A DNA stretch of 64,000 bases from an uncultured Bacteroidaceae bacterium (GTDB taxonomy: Bacteria > Bacteroidota > Bacteroidia > Bacteroidales > Bacteroidaceae), in contig CAKQRW010000002.1 in assembly GCA_934271655.1 (NCBI GenBank), positions 1 to 64,000 on the forward strand. Reading direction: 5' to 3'. Of this stretch, positions 35,476 through 45,330 are shown piece by piece. The position numbers were made by a program, and so were the translations under genes. The notes below the pieces were generated by a model, which had not been told where the DNA came from, made no database searches, and worked only from the letters and a program-made list of their open reading frames with translations. Each line of letters begins with the position of its first letter. The first letter of the stretch is position 1.

Positions 35476-37164
35476 TTACTCAGCTATCACTTTTTTCCCA
35501 CCAGATATGATGATGCTCTTGCTTGTGCCGAGAGCATTCTTATTGACAGCTTGTCCATTGAGGCTGAATGCTCTCTCTGAAATGCTGCTGTTGGCGTTGA
35601 TGCCGCTGATGCTTGTCGCCACTACATTATATTTGGCAGCGATCACATTGCTGTAGTCCTTGCCGTCCACGCATGAGACATTGTTGAGCGACACGACAAC
35701 ATTGTTTGTTGTCTTCATAGCTTCTGGAACAGGCACGGTGAGGATGGCGGCATCTTCCTCTTCCTCATCCTCCTCGCGGGTGTAGTCTCTGACTATTATC
35801 TCCTGCTCTGTGCCGTTCTCATCCAGGTATGCAAACTTCACTCCATCGTATGTGAGGCTCTGCTCATCGGTAATCCATATCTCGATGTTGTCCACATTCT
35901 TGATGCTGGAGCCGTTGCTTGGTGTGAAGTCGCTGCTCACATTGGCCTCAGGCACGTCAATCTTGAAGCTGTAGTTGAAGCGTCCTGCTGTCTTGCTTGA
36001 GGTGGTGTATGCGCGGTTGCCGTCGGTATCTGTCACCTTTGATATCTCCAGGTTGATGGTAGTGAAGTCCACGCCGCGGTTGCTCTCTGTGCTTGACACC
36101 ATGTCGCTGACAGCGCGGCGCTTGCCTGAGAAGTCGATGATGACTTGGTTGCCTTCCACCTTGAGGGTGAAGTTGCCCTCCTTGCCATTTCTGTGCTCTG
36201 CGTTGTACTCCTGGTAGTAGCCTCCGTTGTCTGCCTGGTCGGAGTCGCCGAAGCGGATAAGTCCCTCGCCATACTTGGAGTCGAGCTTCTTTGTGAAGGT
36301 GAGGGTGAGCACTCCTGTGCCAGGGGCATAGTAGGTGAGGAATTTTGTGTTGGCTGTCACGGGCACTCCGTCAATGGTAGCGCTCTGGAGCATGGCTGGC
36401 AGTTCGCCTACCTTGAGCTTCACGCTCACGTCGCCATAAACGATAGGGTCCGATCCGTCGGTAATGTCGCTGGGGTCTTCCTGCACTCCTTTTATCTTCA
36501 GCTCGAATGTTTCGCCCTCGTTGATAAGTCCGTCGGTCGACAGCTTGACAAGCGCATCTCTGATGCCGACAGAAATGCCGCATGTGCTGAGAGTGCCGGC
36601 GGTGACTGATTCTTCCTTGCCGTCGCCGTAGACTATGACGGCTGATGCAGCTACTACAGGACGGTTGAAGCTGAAGATGATTGAGCTGACTTCTGATGGT
36701 GAGACTATCTCGCCCTCATCGACAGATGCGCTCAGAAACTCTATTGTCTTCTGTTCTTCCATTTTGAAAGTGACATCGACTTCTTCTCCTTTAAATGTGC
36801 GTCCGCAGAAATAGAATGTATCGCCGGCCTTGACAGGAAACTCATAGTTGTAAGTGGAGTTGTTGCCGAGGCTCAGGCGGAGCAGGTTGAAGCCATTGTC
36901 TTGTTTAGACATTGTGGCTACAGTCGTTCCGCACCACTCTTTGAAAGGGCGCAGCGTGTTGGTGGTGGTGGAGTACACGTGCAGGTAGCCATCCTTCGTG
37001 GCTGTGAATGTGGCGTGGTAGACGCATTCGTCCTTCATCTTGTATGTCTCGCCTATCTGTATCTCGCCGTAGTCGTATTCAGGGCTTTCTGTTGCTGCAT
37101 TTGTGTATAGGCAGCAGAGCAGGCATGCGATGAGGCATGTGATGATGTTGCTTAATCTTTTCAT
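35476..37164 (-). CDS. Secreted Ig-like protein with T9SS-like tail (562 aa)
   Basis: The product has a signal peptide (about residues 1-23, with LLCCLYTNAATES). The N-terminal jelly-roll-like region is YKMKDECVYHATFTATKDG. Ig-like modules follow that end in FKIDVPEANVSSDFTPSNG, a typical bacterial Ig linker. An acidic run TREEDEEEEDA lies near residue 458. The C-terminus (ISERAFSLNGQAVNK, then IIISGGKKVIAE) resembles a short sorting tail. It has the layout of the 713-residue neighbour, so the two are probably distant paralogues. No catalytic residues were seen. It sits between locus B and that neighbour and has its own terminator. Confidence 0.7.
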   Translation of the reverse strand: MKRLSNIITCLIACLLCCLYTNAATESPEYDYGEIQIGETYKMKDECVYHATFTATKDGYLHVYSTTTNTLRPFKEWCGTTVATMSKQDNGFNLLRLSLGNNSTYNYEFPVKAGDTFYFCGRTFKGEEVDVTFKMEEQKTIEFLSASVDEGEIVSPSEVSSIIFSFNRPVVAASAVIVYGDGKEESVTAGTLSTCGISVGIRDALVKLSTDGLINEGETFELKIKGVQEDPSDITDGSDPIVYGDVSVKLKVGELPAMLQSATIDGVPVTANTKFLTYYAPGTGVLTLTFTKKLDSKYGEGLIRFGDSDQADNGGYYQEYNAEHRNGKEGNFTLKVEGNQVIIDFSGKRRAVSDMVSSTESNRGVDFTTINLEISKVTDTDGNRAYTTSSKTAGRFNYSFKIDVPEANVSSDFTPSNGSSIKNVDNIEIWITDEQSLTYDGVKFAYLDENGTEQEIIVRDYTREEDEEEEDAAILTVPVPEAMKTTNNVVVSLNNVSCVDGKDYSNVIAAKYNVVATSISGINANSSISERAFSLNGQAVNKNALGTSKSIIISGGKKVIAE

Positions 37165-37361
37165 TGCTTTATGTGTATTTATGGTGTGAAGCAGATTTGT
37201 CAGTATTATAGATGTTATAATATGTATTATAAATAATAATCATATAAAGAACCAGAATCCTCTGCTTATAGTCGGGTGGAAGTTGAATGAGAAAACATAT
37301 TCCTTGTTCATCGGGCATTTGCCCTTGCGCCAACCTTCACTCCTGTCTTGTGTGAATGTAA

Positions 37362-37400
37362 AAGGCCAAGCCCTTCACCGTGGGCTCAGGGCTTGGCCTT
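37362..37400 (-). terminator. Hairpin terminator at the end of the locus B transcript
   Basis: AAGGCCAAGCCC at 37362-37373 pairs with GGGCTTGGCCTT at 37389-37400 (12 bp, 15-nt loop), 30 bp after the stop codon of the 1259-residue gene. Minus-strand sequence after the stem is TTTTAC, a short T-run; a T8 tract lies before the stem. Confidence 0.7.
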
Positions 37401-37429
37401 CTGAAAAAAAAGTTTGTTAGTGTCTTGCT

Positions 37430-40400
37430 TTACTTGATGACAATCTTCTTGCCCTGGTGGAGGTAGATGCCGGCAGCTGTTGGCTTGCCTGACATTTTGG
37501 CTCCGCTGATGGTGTACCATGCGTTGTCAGCAACAGTCTCATCAGCGTTGTCGCCAGAGAAGATGTTGTCGATGCCTGTGCCTGCATTGCCGTCCACACG
37601 TGCTGTGCGCACAGCGTTGATGTATTTGCCTGTGTTGGCGTCGAACAGCATCACTATGGCCTGGCAATGGTTAGGGTTGATGTCGCCAAGGTCCTTGAAG
37701 GTCATCTTGATGTCGTTGACCTTATACTCTGTGCCTGCTGTGATGTTGCTTGGCAGCAGGCCTCCGTTGCCGAGGAAGGTTGAACCCCATGTGGCGCGGC
37801 ACACATCGTCATAGTTGAAGCCTGTGACATAAGGATTGGCCTTCTCGCCGCCCTGTGACCATGGCAGCAGGATGTCGGACTTGATAGAAGAGAATCCGTT
37901 CTGCTGGTAGATGACAGGCACTTCCTGCTCAATGAGCACAGCGAAGACATTGAGGTTCTGGCTCTCGGCATTCATGGCGTAGCGCACAGAGGCAGGAACG
38001 CTGAATGTCTTTGTGGCCTTGTCGTAGCTGATGGTTGCGCTCACCTCAGAGAGGGCTGGAGTGTTCATCTCAGTCTCCACATAGTCGCTCCAGAGAGGGA
38101 AGGACGTGTTGCCTGTAGCTGCCTCAAGAGCTGCGATACTCATGTAGTAGTTGCCGTTGCCGTCAGATATCATCGGGCTGATGATGCTGTCGCTGCGGTT
38201 GATGCGCGCGGATGGTGCGGCGTTGAGGCCGAGGTAGCCATAGTATGACTCCAGTCCGTTGCCGAGTGGGTCGCCTGTGTAGCCATGGATGGCTATAGGG
38301 AGGAACTTGTCGCCGAAGCGCTTTCTGAGATTGTCGATGGCGGCGATGCCGAGAGGACAGTTGGAGCAGTCGCGTCCTGTGAACTCCTCAAGCACCACGC
38401 GCTTCACAGGCTGGAAGAGCAGGTGGTTGATGCTCTTTGTTATCTCAGTCTGCTTGCCGTCAACGTTCATGACAACCTTGAACTTGTTTGCCACACCTGC
38501 CTTCAGGGGCAGAGCCTTGTCAAAGGCGAACTTGGTGTATACGCCCTTTGAGAGCTTCAGACCTGTCAGGGCCTTTGTGTCTACGGTCTTGCCGTCTGCG
38601 TCGATGAGGGTAAGCGTGATGTCTGTGATGGTCTTGTCCTCCATGTTGCCAGCCACCGAGCCGCTGATGTTGACCTCATCCTTGTCTACTACAGACTCTT
38701 CGTTGTCGAAGCTGATGAGCACAGGCATGTTGTGCTTCACGTACACGTTGTTCACAAACACGGCGCTCTGGTCTTCGTTGTCGTTGTAGAATGCTATGTA
38801 GATGTTCTTTCCTGCATACTTCTCAAGAGAGATGCTGTTGGCTGTCCACTCGCCTTCGAGTCCTTCTTCAGTGGCTCCTGGATCCTGGATCTGGTTGTAC
38901 ACGAGGTCGCCCTCGCTCTTTATGCGTGCCACGATGTCTTTGTTGAGAGCGTTGTAGACGTTCTCGCATGGCCATACATACACCTTGAGGTAGTCGTCCT
39001 TGCTGTTCAGATAGCCCTGCGACTCAAAGTCAAGTTCGCATGAGCCGTCGGGGATGTAGAGCTGCGGCACTACCATCCAGTCGTCGCTCTTGCCTGCTGG
39101 TGAGTACATAGAGTGTGACACGGCGGCATAGTCGCTTGTCGAGTTGCTTGTGCGGGCGAAATACCATGGCAGGGAGTAGTTGAAGCTCCACTCCTTTGGC
39201 TTGGATGCTGGCACGTTCTGGTCGCCGTCGTAGAGCATGAACGCTGTCACGATGTCGCGGCTGTCGAAGTCGTTCTTGAAGAGGTTGGCGTCGTCGTAAG
39301 ACACGGTGCGCTCGAATGCGCCCTGGTATGTGAAGGCTATCTCCTCGTTGGCGCCGTTGCCGCACATGTCGGTGATGATGCCTGCTGGCACCACGATGCG
39401 GTATGTGTTCTCCTTGTAGAGATTGACTGTTGTGGAAGGTGCGAGTGCCACCTGGTTGTTGCCATAGTAGAAGTTGAGCTCAGCGTATGGCTCCACATCG
39501 TCGTTGCGGTAGATGTGCGCCTTGCGTGTCTCCATTGGGTCGATGGCTATGTCGGTGTCGAAGTCGAGAGTGATAGGATTGGTGTTGACATCAATCTTTG
39601 CCACAGAGGTGCCGTCGGATGGAGCAATCTTAGTGCATGCCACGGGAGCGTCCTTGCGGCCCACCACATTGATGTATATGTCCTGGTTCGTCTTGTCGAG
39701 AGCGTCGGCCATGGCTATGGTGCCTGCTGGGATGTGCACGTAGTAGTCCACGCCTTCCTCCAGCTTGGCTTTAGACTTGCGGAATGTCAGGCTGAGCACC
39801 TTGCCGTCGCCTTCAGCCTGGTTCTTTGTGGCTGTGGCTATGACGTTGTCGTTCTCGTCCTCAAGTGTCACCACGTTGCCTGTGCCTATAAACTTGATGT
39901 TCTGTGTGAAGGTGACATTCATCTTGGTGAGGTGTGACACCTCTGATCCTGCTGCAGGAGAGGCTGTCCATGAGCCGAGCATGTTGACATCTTCGTTGAT
40001 GAGCTCAGAGAGTGGCACAGGTATGTCAAGCACGTAGCTGTCGCCGTCGAGATATGTAGGAGTGGCGATGATGCGTGTGCCGTTGTCGGAGATGGCGTCG
40101 GCTGTGCCTGTGTTGTCATAGCCGTTCTGTCCCATGAGGTCGGTGCCCCATCGCTGGCTGAGTATGTCTTGTGCCGCATACCAGAAGCGCTCGCCGTCAT
40201 ACACATACCAGTCGCGGTATGGGCTGCCCTCTGGCGATGACATCAATGGTATGCCGTCGTTGCTCACCGCATAGGCTGCGTTGCTCTTGGTGTACTCGTC
40301 CTCATACACGGTGAAGACGTCGTTCTCCACGTCGTAGAGGTAAGGCACGTAATAGTCTGTCGACTCGTCTGTCTCGCGGTAGATGCGGCATGCGCCTGTG

Positions 40401-41209
40401 ACGTAGCGGCCGTTGTTGCTCATGTTGGCTCCGTCTACAAGGAAGCAGCCTTCTGAGTCGGGGGTCCAGCGCTTGGTGTCAGACTCTGTGAAGCCAATCA
40501 CGTTGTATGAGTGCTTCTGAGTGTCATAAACGAAGCTGAACAGACCGCCAAGCTCAGCCTCAGAGTCGCCGTTGCCTGCGCCTGGAAGATATGATGCCGA
40601 CATTGTGGCGCAGATGTAGCGGCCGTCTGCTGAGATGGCGTCGAAGCGCATCTGCTTCTGGTCGATGTGTGCCATGTCCTTCTTTGGCAGGTTGTCGGTC
40701 ATGATGGTCTTGCCTGTGGAGAGGTCCCAGAGGGCTGGCGCGAAAGCGTAGTCGTCGCCGGCTGACACGTTGCCCACGGCATACTTGCCGTCGGGGGTGA
40801 CGGCTACTGCCACACCGCTGACAATCTTGCCCGGCACCTGGTGGTTGGCCTGCGAACTCTTCAGCTCCAGCGCGTGCCACTTGCCGTCGGCCTTGCTCCA
40901 GTAGGCTGGCTGTCCCTGTGCCTCGCCCACTACGATGGAGCCGTCGTCTGTGATGTCGCATGTCACCTCGTCGTTGGTGGCAGAGCCGATGTTGGTCTCC
41001 TTGCCGCTGTTGAGGTCAATAATCTTAGGCGTGCAGACGATGTCCTGTGAACCTGCGCCTGTGACTGCCCATCGCCCGTTGTCAGACATCTTGCTGATGT
41101 ATGAGTGGTCGGCGAATGTGTACTTCTTCACGATTGGGTCTTGCGCTGATGCGGCCAGGCATGCCACGCAAGCCATGAGAAGAAGCATTGACTTCTTGAT
41201 GAAATTCAT
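37430..41209 (-). CDS. Giant secreted protein with Ig-like, cleaved-adhesin and Omp28 domains, T9SS tail
   Basis: The 1259-residue product has a signal peptide (ASAQ, about residue 22) and a propeller-like N-terminal part with SDNGRWAVTG and DGKYAVGNVSA (30-390). Two Big_5-type modules follow (about 415-520 and 530-640). A cleaved-adhesin/jelly-roll domain spans about 645-830 (KSDDWMVVPQLYIPDG). An Omp28 thioredoxin-fold domain begins near 935 with EEFTGRDCSNCP (Cys948, Cys951), and the sorting tail holds WYTISGAKMSGKPTAAGIY. It is the last gene of the locus B transcript, 43 bp after a small secreted protein. The CxxC suggests a surface redox role; the adhesin part suggests substrate binding. 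Confidence 0.83.
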   Translation of the reverse strand: MNFIKKSMLLLMACVACLAASAQDPIVKKYTFADHSYISKMSDNGRWAVTGAGSQDIVCTPKIIDLNSGKETNIGSATNDEVTCDITDDGSIVVGEAQGQPAYWSKADGKWHALELKSSQANHQVPGKIVSGVAVAVTPDGKYAVGNVSAGDDYAFAPALWDLSTGKTIMTDNLPKKDMAHIDQKQMRFDAISADGRYICATMSASYLPGAGNGDSEAELGGLFSFVYDTQKHSYNVIGFTESDTKRWTPDSEGCFLVDGANMSNNGRYVTGACRIYRETDESTDYYVPYLYDVENDVFTVYEDEYTKSNAAYAVSNDGIPLMSSPEGSPYRDWYVYDGERFWYAAQDILSQRWGTDLMGQNGYDNTGTADAISDNGTRIIATPTYLDGDSYVLDIPVPLSELINEDVNMLGSWTASPAAGSEVSHLTKMNVTFTQNIKFIGTGNVVTLEDENDNVIATATKNQAEGDGKVLSLTFRKSKAKLEEGVDYYVHIPAGTIAMADALDKTNQDIYINVVGRKDAPVACTKIAPSDGTSVAKIDVNTNPITLDFDTDIAIDPMETRKAHIYRNDDVEPYAELNFYYGNNQVALAPSTTVNLYKENTYRIVVPAGIITDMCGNGANEEIAFTYQGAFERTVSYDDANLFKNDFDSRDIVTAFMLYDGDQNVPASKPKEWSFNYSLPWYFARTSNSTSDYAAVSHSMYSPAGKSDDWMVVPQLYIPDGSCELDFESQGYLNSKDDYLKVYVWPCENVYNALNKDIVARIKSEGDLVYNQIQDPGATEEGLEGEWTANSISLEKYAGKNIYIAFYNDNEDQSAVFVNNVYVKHNMPVLISFDNEESVVDKDEVNISGSVAGNMEDKTITDITLTLIDADGKTVDTKALTGLKLSKGVYTKFAFDKALPLKAGVANKFKVVMNVDGKQTEITKSINHLLFQPVKRVVLEEFTGRDCSNCPLGIAAIDNLRKRFGDKFLPIAIHGYTGDPLGNGLESYYGYLGLNAAPSARINRSDSIISPMISDGNGNYYMSIAALEAATGNTSFPLWSDYVETEMNTPALSEVSATISYDKATKTFSVPASVRYAMNAESQNLNVFAVLIEQEVPVIYQQNGFSSIKSDILLPWSQGGEKANPYVTGFNYDDVCRATWGSTFLGNGGLLPSNITAGTEYKVNDIKMTFKDLGDINPNHCQAIVMLFDANTGKYINAVRTARVDGNAGTGIDNIFSGDNADETVADNAWYTISGAKMSGKPTAAGIYLHQGKKIVIK

Positions 41210-41252
41210 AATGGTGTTCTTGTTTGTATGTTAATTCACTTATGTTGCGTCA

Positions 41253-41945
41253 TTATTTGACAATGACTTTCTTTATAGAGCCGTCAGAGCACTTGACGAT
41301 GTTCACACCCTTTGTGCCGGCTGCCACCTTCTGTCCTGCCGCGTTGTAGAAAGCCTTGGCTGTGGCGTTGGCTGTTGCGTCAGAGATGCTTGTGGCGTTC
41401 TGGTCTGTGGTGTAGATGACAGTGATGGTAGTGACAGCGTTGTCTTTCACCAGAAGTGAGTAGGTGACTGTGACAGAGCCTTTGTCTCTTGCTGCGTCAA
41501 ATGTTGTTTGTCCCAGGCTGTTGAGCTTCCACTCAGACTGGAGCGATTCTGTCTTGTCTGCTGCGATGAGTCCTTCTTTTGAGGTCCATGGGCCGTCGGC
41601 TGCCAGATTGTTTTGTCTAGGCTGGTGTGTCGGGTATGGGCCTGTGAAGTTGCCGAGGTTTATCCAGCATTCTCCAGGGAAGCAGAGAGCCACCTGGCCA
41701 AAAGGCAGGTCTGTCGAGTTTATCTGGCTCTTTACAGACACTGGGCTTGATGACGTGTTCTTGACGCTGATGCCTGAATTGATCTGGTACATCTCCAGTG
41801 CCGGAACAGGCTTCTCTATCTCGTTTCTGATGACTGTGCTGCCATTGGGGATAATCTCTCCTTTGGCGTCAACAAACTCGACCTGTGCGAATGCGCTTGT
41901 GCCGCAGAGCATGCCGAGTGCAAGTGTAAGTAATTGTTTATTCAT
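41253..41945 (-). CDS. Small secreted protein with T9SS-like tail
   Basis: The 230-residue product has a signal peptide (SAFAQ, about residue 21) and a beta-rich body containing LPFGQVALCFPGECWINLGNF, in which two Cys lie five residues apart. The sorting tail is FYNAAGQKVAAGTKGVNIVK. I recognise no family. It lies between the Omp28 lipoprotein and the giant Omp28-domain protein in the same direction, so it belongs to the redox end of locus B. The role is unknown. Confidence 0.7.
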   Translation of the reverse strand: MNKQLLTLALGMLCGTSAFAQVEFVDAKGEIIPNGSTVIRNEIEKPVPALEMYQINSGISVKNTSSSPVSVKSQINSTDLPFGQVALCFPGECWINLGNFTGPYPTHQPRQNNLAADGPWTSKEGLIAADKTESLQSEWKLNSLGQTTFDAARDKGSVTVTYSLLVKDNAVTTITVIYTTDQNATSISDATANATAKAFYNAAGQKVAAGTKGVNIVKCSDGSIKKVIVK

Positions 41946-42079
41946 TTTGTTTTTTGGTTTTTGTTCTTTGTTATTGAAAAGTCTTTTATTCGGAATGCCT
42001 GTTCTTCCTCACGGTAACTCGGATTCTCCGCATGTGGAGACGTGGAATACTTCGTATGGAAAGAAATGGCAGGTTTCGT

Positions 42080-42892
42080 TTATTCATGTCTCAGCACAAC
42101 AGGCTGCTTCACCACTTGCTGCACGCCGTTGTCGTCATAGGCAAACGCCACCACCGACATGTTGTCTGCATTCCAGTTGGAAGGAATGTCATAGTCGTAT
42201 GCCATCTCTGTCGACGCGTCTTCTGTCAGCGTGTATGCCTCGCCCCAAGTGCCGTTGACCGCGTCGCGCAGCACATGCTGGTGGACATAGCTGGTGTTGT
42301 AAGCTCCGTCGGGCATCACCTGGATGGACTTGATGCCGTCTTCCACCAGCCACACCTGCAGCTTGCCGCTCACAGACTCTATGCCCTTGACGCTTTCCAT
42401 GTCAACATTGATGTGGAGCTTGCGTGTGTCTGCCGCGTAGAGGTTCTCCACCTTGATGTTGAGAAGCGCCGTCTTCTGCAGTTCGCTGCGCACGCTTGCT
42501 GCCCAGTCGGTGTATGCCAGGTTGCCGCCTCTGTCCACTTTGCCCTGTGGCTGGTACTCTATTCTGAATCTGTTGTAGTACTCTTCGCCAAGGTCTGTCT
42601 TCAGTCCGGGCATCTCATCCGTGCCAGCCGAGACAGAGAAGCCTTGCGCTCCACAATGGATGGCCACGGCTATGATCTTGTCCTCTCCGTAGGTGGCAGT
42701 CAGAGCTTCTATCTCTTCAGCCGCATTGGGGCAGTTGGGGCAGAACTGGCCTGTGAAGTCTTCTATGAGAACGGCACGCTTGGCCTGAGGAGTGTCAACC
42801 TCTATCAGACGCTCATCCTCGTCGATATTGCTACAACTTCCGAGAGTGATAGCTGCTGCCATGACGGCAGAGAATATTTTATGTAGTCTCAT
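42080..42892 (-). CDS. Omp28-family lipoprotein with CxxC motif
   Basis: The 270-residue product has a lipobox (LGSC, Cys20) followed by SNIDEDE. It has an Omp28-type thioredoxin-fold domain starting VLIEDFTGQFCPNCP, with Cys51 and Cys54. This matches the Omp28 module of the giant protein in the same operon (EEFTGRDCSNCP). Omp28 proteins are outer-membrane-associated in Bacteroidota and their function is not settled. The gene lies 30 bp after the DUF6029 gene. A thiol-redox role at the outer membrane is inferred from the CxxC and from the TlpA gene upstream. Confidence 0.82.
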   Translation of the reverse strand: MRLHKIFSAVMAAAITLGSCSNIDEDERLIEVDTPQAKRAVLIEDFTGQFCPNCPNAAEEIEALTATYGEDKIIAVAIHCGAQGFSVSAGTDEMPGLKTDLGEEYYNRFRIEYQPQGKVDRGGNLAYTDWAASVRSELQKTALLNIKVENLYAADTRKLHINVDMESVKGIESVSGKLQVWLVEDGIKSIQVMPDGAYNTSYVHQHVLRDAVNGTWGEAYTLTEDASTEMAYDYDIPSNWNADNMSVVAFAYDDNGVQQVVKQPVVLRHE

Positions 42893-42922
42893 GATGTGTG
42901 TATAAGTTATAGTGTTTCCGAC

Positions 42923-44590
42923 TTAGAAATTGTAGTTGTATGAGAGAGTGAAGCCCTTGCTTGCAGGAACGAAACGGCACACACCGCCAGAGCAGTTGTA
43001 ACCGGCGCGTGTCCTTCCGTAGCCAGCCTGCAGGCGGTGCGAGCCTGTGCTGAAGGTCACGTAGCCCTGGTAGTAATGTATGTTTGTCTCGCCCGCGTTG
43101 TACATGTCTGATGCTGTGATCATGAAGTGTGGCAGGACGCTCAGCTCCAGGAGCCCGTACACCCAGTCGCCCTGTGCCTCGCCTGTGGTGAGATACTGTG
43201 CCTCGCCTCTCAGCGTGTACTTTCTGTTGAAGCGGTACTTGCCCTCAGCGATGAATATGTTGGAGTGGACCATGCCCACACGTGCCTTGTCCTCACGCTC
43301 TATGGTCTTCAGCACAGAGTTGTTGTAGAACTGGTTCATGTACATCAGGTTCAGTTGGAACGATTTCGACAGCTTCTTCTCTATCTGCACATTCAGGTCC
43401 TGGTAGTACATGTTGTCGCCCCATTTCCAGAACGAGGAGCCATAGCCTTCTGTGCCCTTGCCGCCCTTCTCGTTCTTGTCGATGCTGTGCACGTGAGAGT
43501 AGTTCACCTTCACGCTTGTGCCATACTTGCCGCCTATCGCCGTGTTGCGCTTGAACTTGTAGCCCACCTCTGCCTGGTAAGCCCACTCGCCGTCGGGGCG
43601 TGTGGCGTAGGGATAGAGAGCTGCCAGCGCGTATGTGTGGTCCATGGTGAAGGCCGGCAGGTGGTTGATGCTTGACGATGTGCCGTTCATGCTGCGCTCG
43701 CTTCTGAACGACATGTCGTCAGAGCGCTTGGCCTGGAGCAGTATGCTCATGCCTTTTCTCGAATAGGATGTGGAGAGCATGGCCACGCTGCCGTGGCGGT
43801 AGATGTAGCCATTGTCGAAGGAAGGGTCATCCGTCTTCCACGCATACTCGCCCAGGATGCTGAAGCCTCCTTTCTGAAGATTGGCTCGCACGTCAAAGGC
43901 GTTTACGTTTTGCGGAAGGTTGAGCTTGTGAGTAGGGTCGGCGAATTTTTCCTCGTTGGTATCCTCGTTCCTGTTCACCCATGAGGCGCCGAGAGTGAGC
44001 ACTGTGCCAGAGTTGCGCAGGCCCTTTATCCACTGGTCGAGTCCCAGCTCCACGTCGGCTCCGCTCACCCAGCTGTCGTTGAGGCTCCAGTAGCGGCGCT
44101 GCTTGCCAGAGAGAGCCTTGAGCTGCACGCCTTTTACGGGTCGCACCGACAGGCGTCCGCCCACAAGCGAGTTGTCTATGCCGAGGCTGCGCTCCTCGTA
44201 TGTGCGTAGTATGAAGCCAGAGCCAAACTGCTCATAGAAGCTGCCCGCTGTCAGTTCCGCGTTCTTGATGTGGCCTTTGATGTAGCCGAAAGGCACTCCC
44301 CAGCCCTTGAAGTCGTTCTCAAAGCCAGGCAGCGGATGCTCCAGGTATTCGAAGCGGGCTCCTGCGTCCACATACTTGCTCATGGCGTTCACCTCCACGT
44401 ATGTGTTGGTCAAGCCCCAGTCGTCTGTGTCTTCCGTGTGGATCTTCTTGTCGTTCTCCGGAATGAGTATGTCACTCTGTATGCTGCCGTTGATGGTTAA
44501 ACCATTACTGCCGCCCAGGTTTTCCTGAGCAGCAGCGGTGATGGCCAGCGAGCTGGCAAAGAGAGTGTATAGTATCTTAGTGTTGTTCAT
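42923..44590 (-). CDS. DUF6029 outer-membrane beta-barrel protein
   Basis: The 555-residue product (start at the ATG at 44590; an ATG 6 bp earlier is possible) has a signal peptide ending near AAAQ and then alternating strands throughout. Typical segments are GWGVPFGYIKGHIKNAELTAG, LTAGSFYEQFGSGFILRTYE and a terminal GFTLSYNYNF. This fits the DUF6029 family, predicted outer-membrane barrels often found beside TlpA and Omp28 genes in Bacteroidota. It lies between those two genes here (gaps 45 and 30 bp). It may anchor or channel the redox partners. No experimental role is known to me. Confidence 0.8.
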   Translation of the reverse strand: MNNTKILYTLFASSLAITAAAQENLGGSNGLTINGSIQSDILIPENDKKIHTEDTDDWGLTNTYVEVNAMSKYVDAGARFEYLEHPLPGFENDFKGWGVPFGYIKGHIKNAELTAGSFYEQFGSGFILRTYEERSLGIDNSLVGGRLSVRPVKGVQLKALSGKQRRYWSLNDSWVSGADVELGLDQWIKGLRNSGTVLTLGASWVNRNEDTNEEKFADPTHKLNLPQNVNAFDVRANLQKGGFSILGEYAWKTDDPSFDNGYIYRHGSVAMLSTSYSRKGMSILLQAKRSDDMSFRSERSMNGTSSSINHLPAFTMDHTYALAALYPYATRPDGEWAYQAEVGYKFKRNTAIGGKYGTSVKVNYSHVHSIDKNEKGGKGTEGYGSSFWKWGDNMYYQDLNVQIEKKLSKSFQLNLMYMNQFYNNSVLKTIEREDKARVGMVHSNIFIAEGKYRFNRKYTLRGEAQYLTTGEAQGDWVYGLLELSVLPHFMITASDMYNAGETNIHYYQGYVTFSTGSHRLQAGYGRTRAGYNCSGGVCRFVPASKGFTLSYNYNF

Positions 44591-44635
44591 CTGCAAAAAA
44601 ATGATTGTTGCACAATGTGGTCAGCAGGCAAGCTG

Positions 44636-45127
44636 TCATTTACCTTTGGCAAGCTCACGCACCTTCTCGATGAGTTCTTCCTCAGCCCCGTCGGTGTATC
44701 CGTTGTGCTTGTAGGCGATGTTGCCCTTGCCGTCAACGATGATGGTGTATGGAATCATCTGCACGCCGAGAGCGCGCTTGAACTCGCCGTTAGGGTCGAG
44801 CAGCACCTCGTATGGCCATCCGTGGTTGTCTACCAGCGGCTTCACCTTGTTGATGTTCTGCGCCTGGTCGATAGAGACGGCTATGACCTTCACGCCTGTC
44901 TCTTCCTGCCACTCGTCATACACCTCGGCGATGGCAGAGAGCTCGCGGTTGCATGGCTTGCACCATGTGGCGAAGAAGTCGATGATGAAAGGCTTGCCGC
45001 TGTTGGACAGAGTGTCTGTCTTGACTTCCTTGCCTTCTATGTCACGAATGACTACGGATGGCAACTGAGCGAAGGCGCTGCCGAGAGAACCAAAGGCTAT
45101 GGCCATGGTAAGCAAAAACTTTTTCAT
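44636..45127 (-). CDS. TlpA-family periplasmic thioredoxin
   Basis: The 163-residue product has a signal peptide (SAFAQ, residue 21). A complete thioredoxin fold follows with FIIDFFATWCKPCNREL (Cys56, Cys59), the family insertion VAVSIDQAQNINKVKPLV, and the cis-Pro segment MIPYTIIVDGKGNI. Such proteins reduce or isomerise disulfides in the periplasm. It is the sixth gene after susC B, 203 bp behind the BACON gene, and starts the redox part of locus B (DUF6029 barrel, Omp28 lipoprotein, Omp28-domain giant). The 203-bp gap holds no promoter I could match. Confidence 0.9.
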   Translation of the reverse strand: MKKFLLTMAIAFGSLGSAFAQLPSVVIRDIEGKEVKTDTLSNSGKPFIIDFFATWCKPCNRELSAIAEVYDEWQEETGVKVIAVSIDQAQNINKVKPLVDNHGWPYEVLLDPNGEFKRALGVQMIPYTIIVDGKGNIAYKHNGYTDGAEEELIEKVRELAKGK

Positions 45128-45330
45128 GTCTTGTACTTTTTAGATTGTTGTTCTTATGATATGTTCATGGGCAGGTGCCTTGAACTGCCGCCTTGTAACC
45201 TTGTCCTTATACATATATAAATACGATACATACTTTTATATGTCATACAAAACATATTGTGTATGCAGATGTGATGCACATCTATTATAAGGTGAGGCAG
45301 ATCCAGGCACCTGCTCATGTGCTGCTTGGC

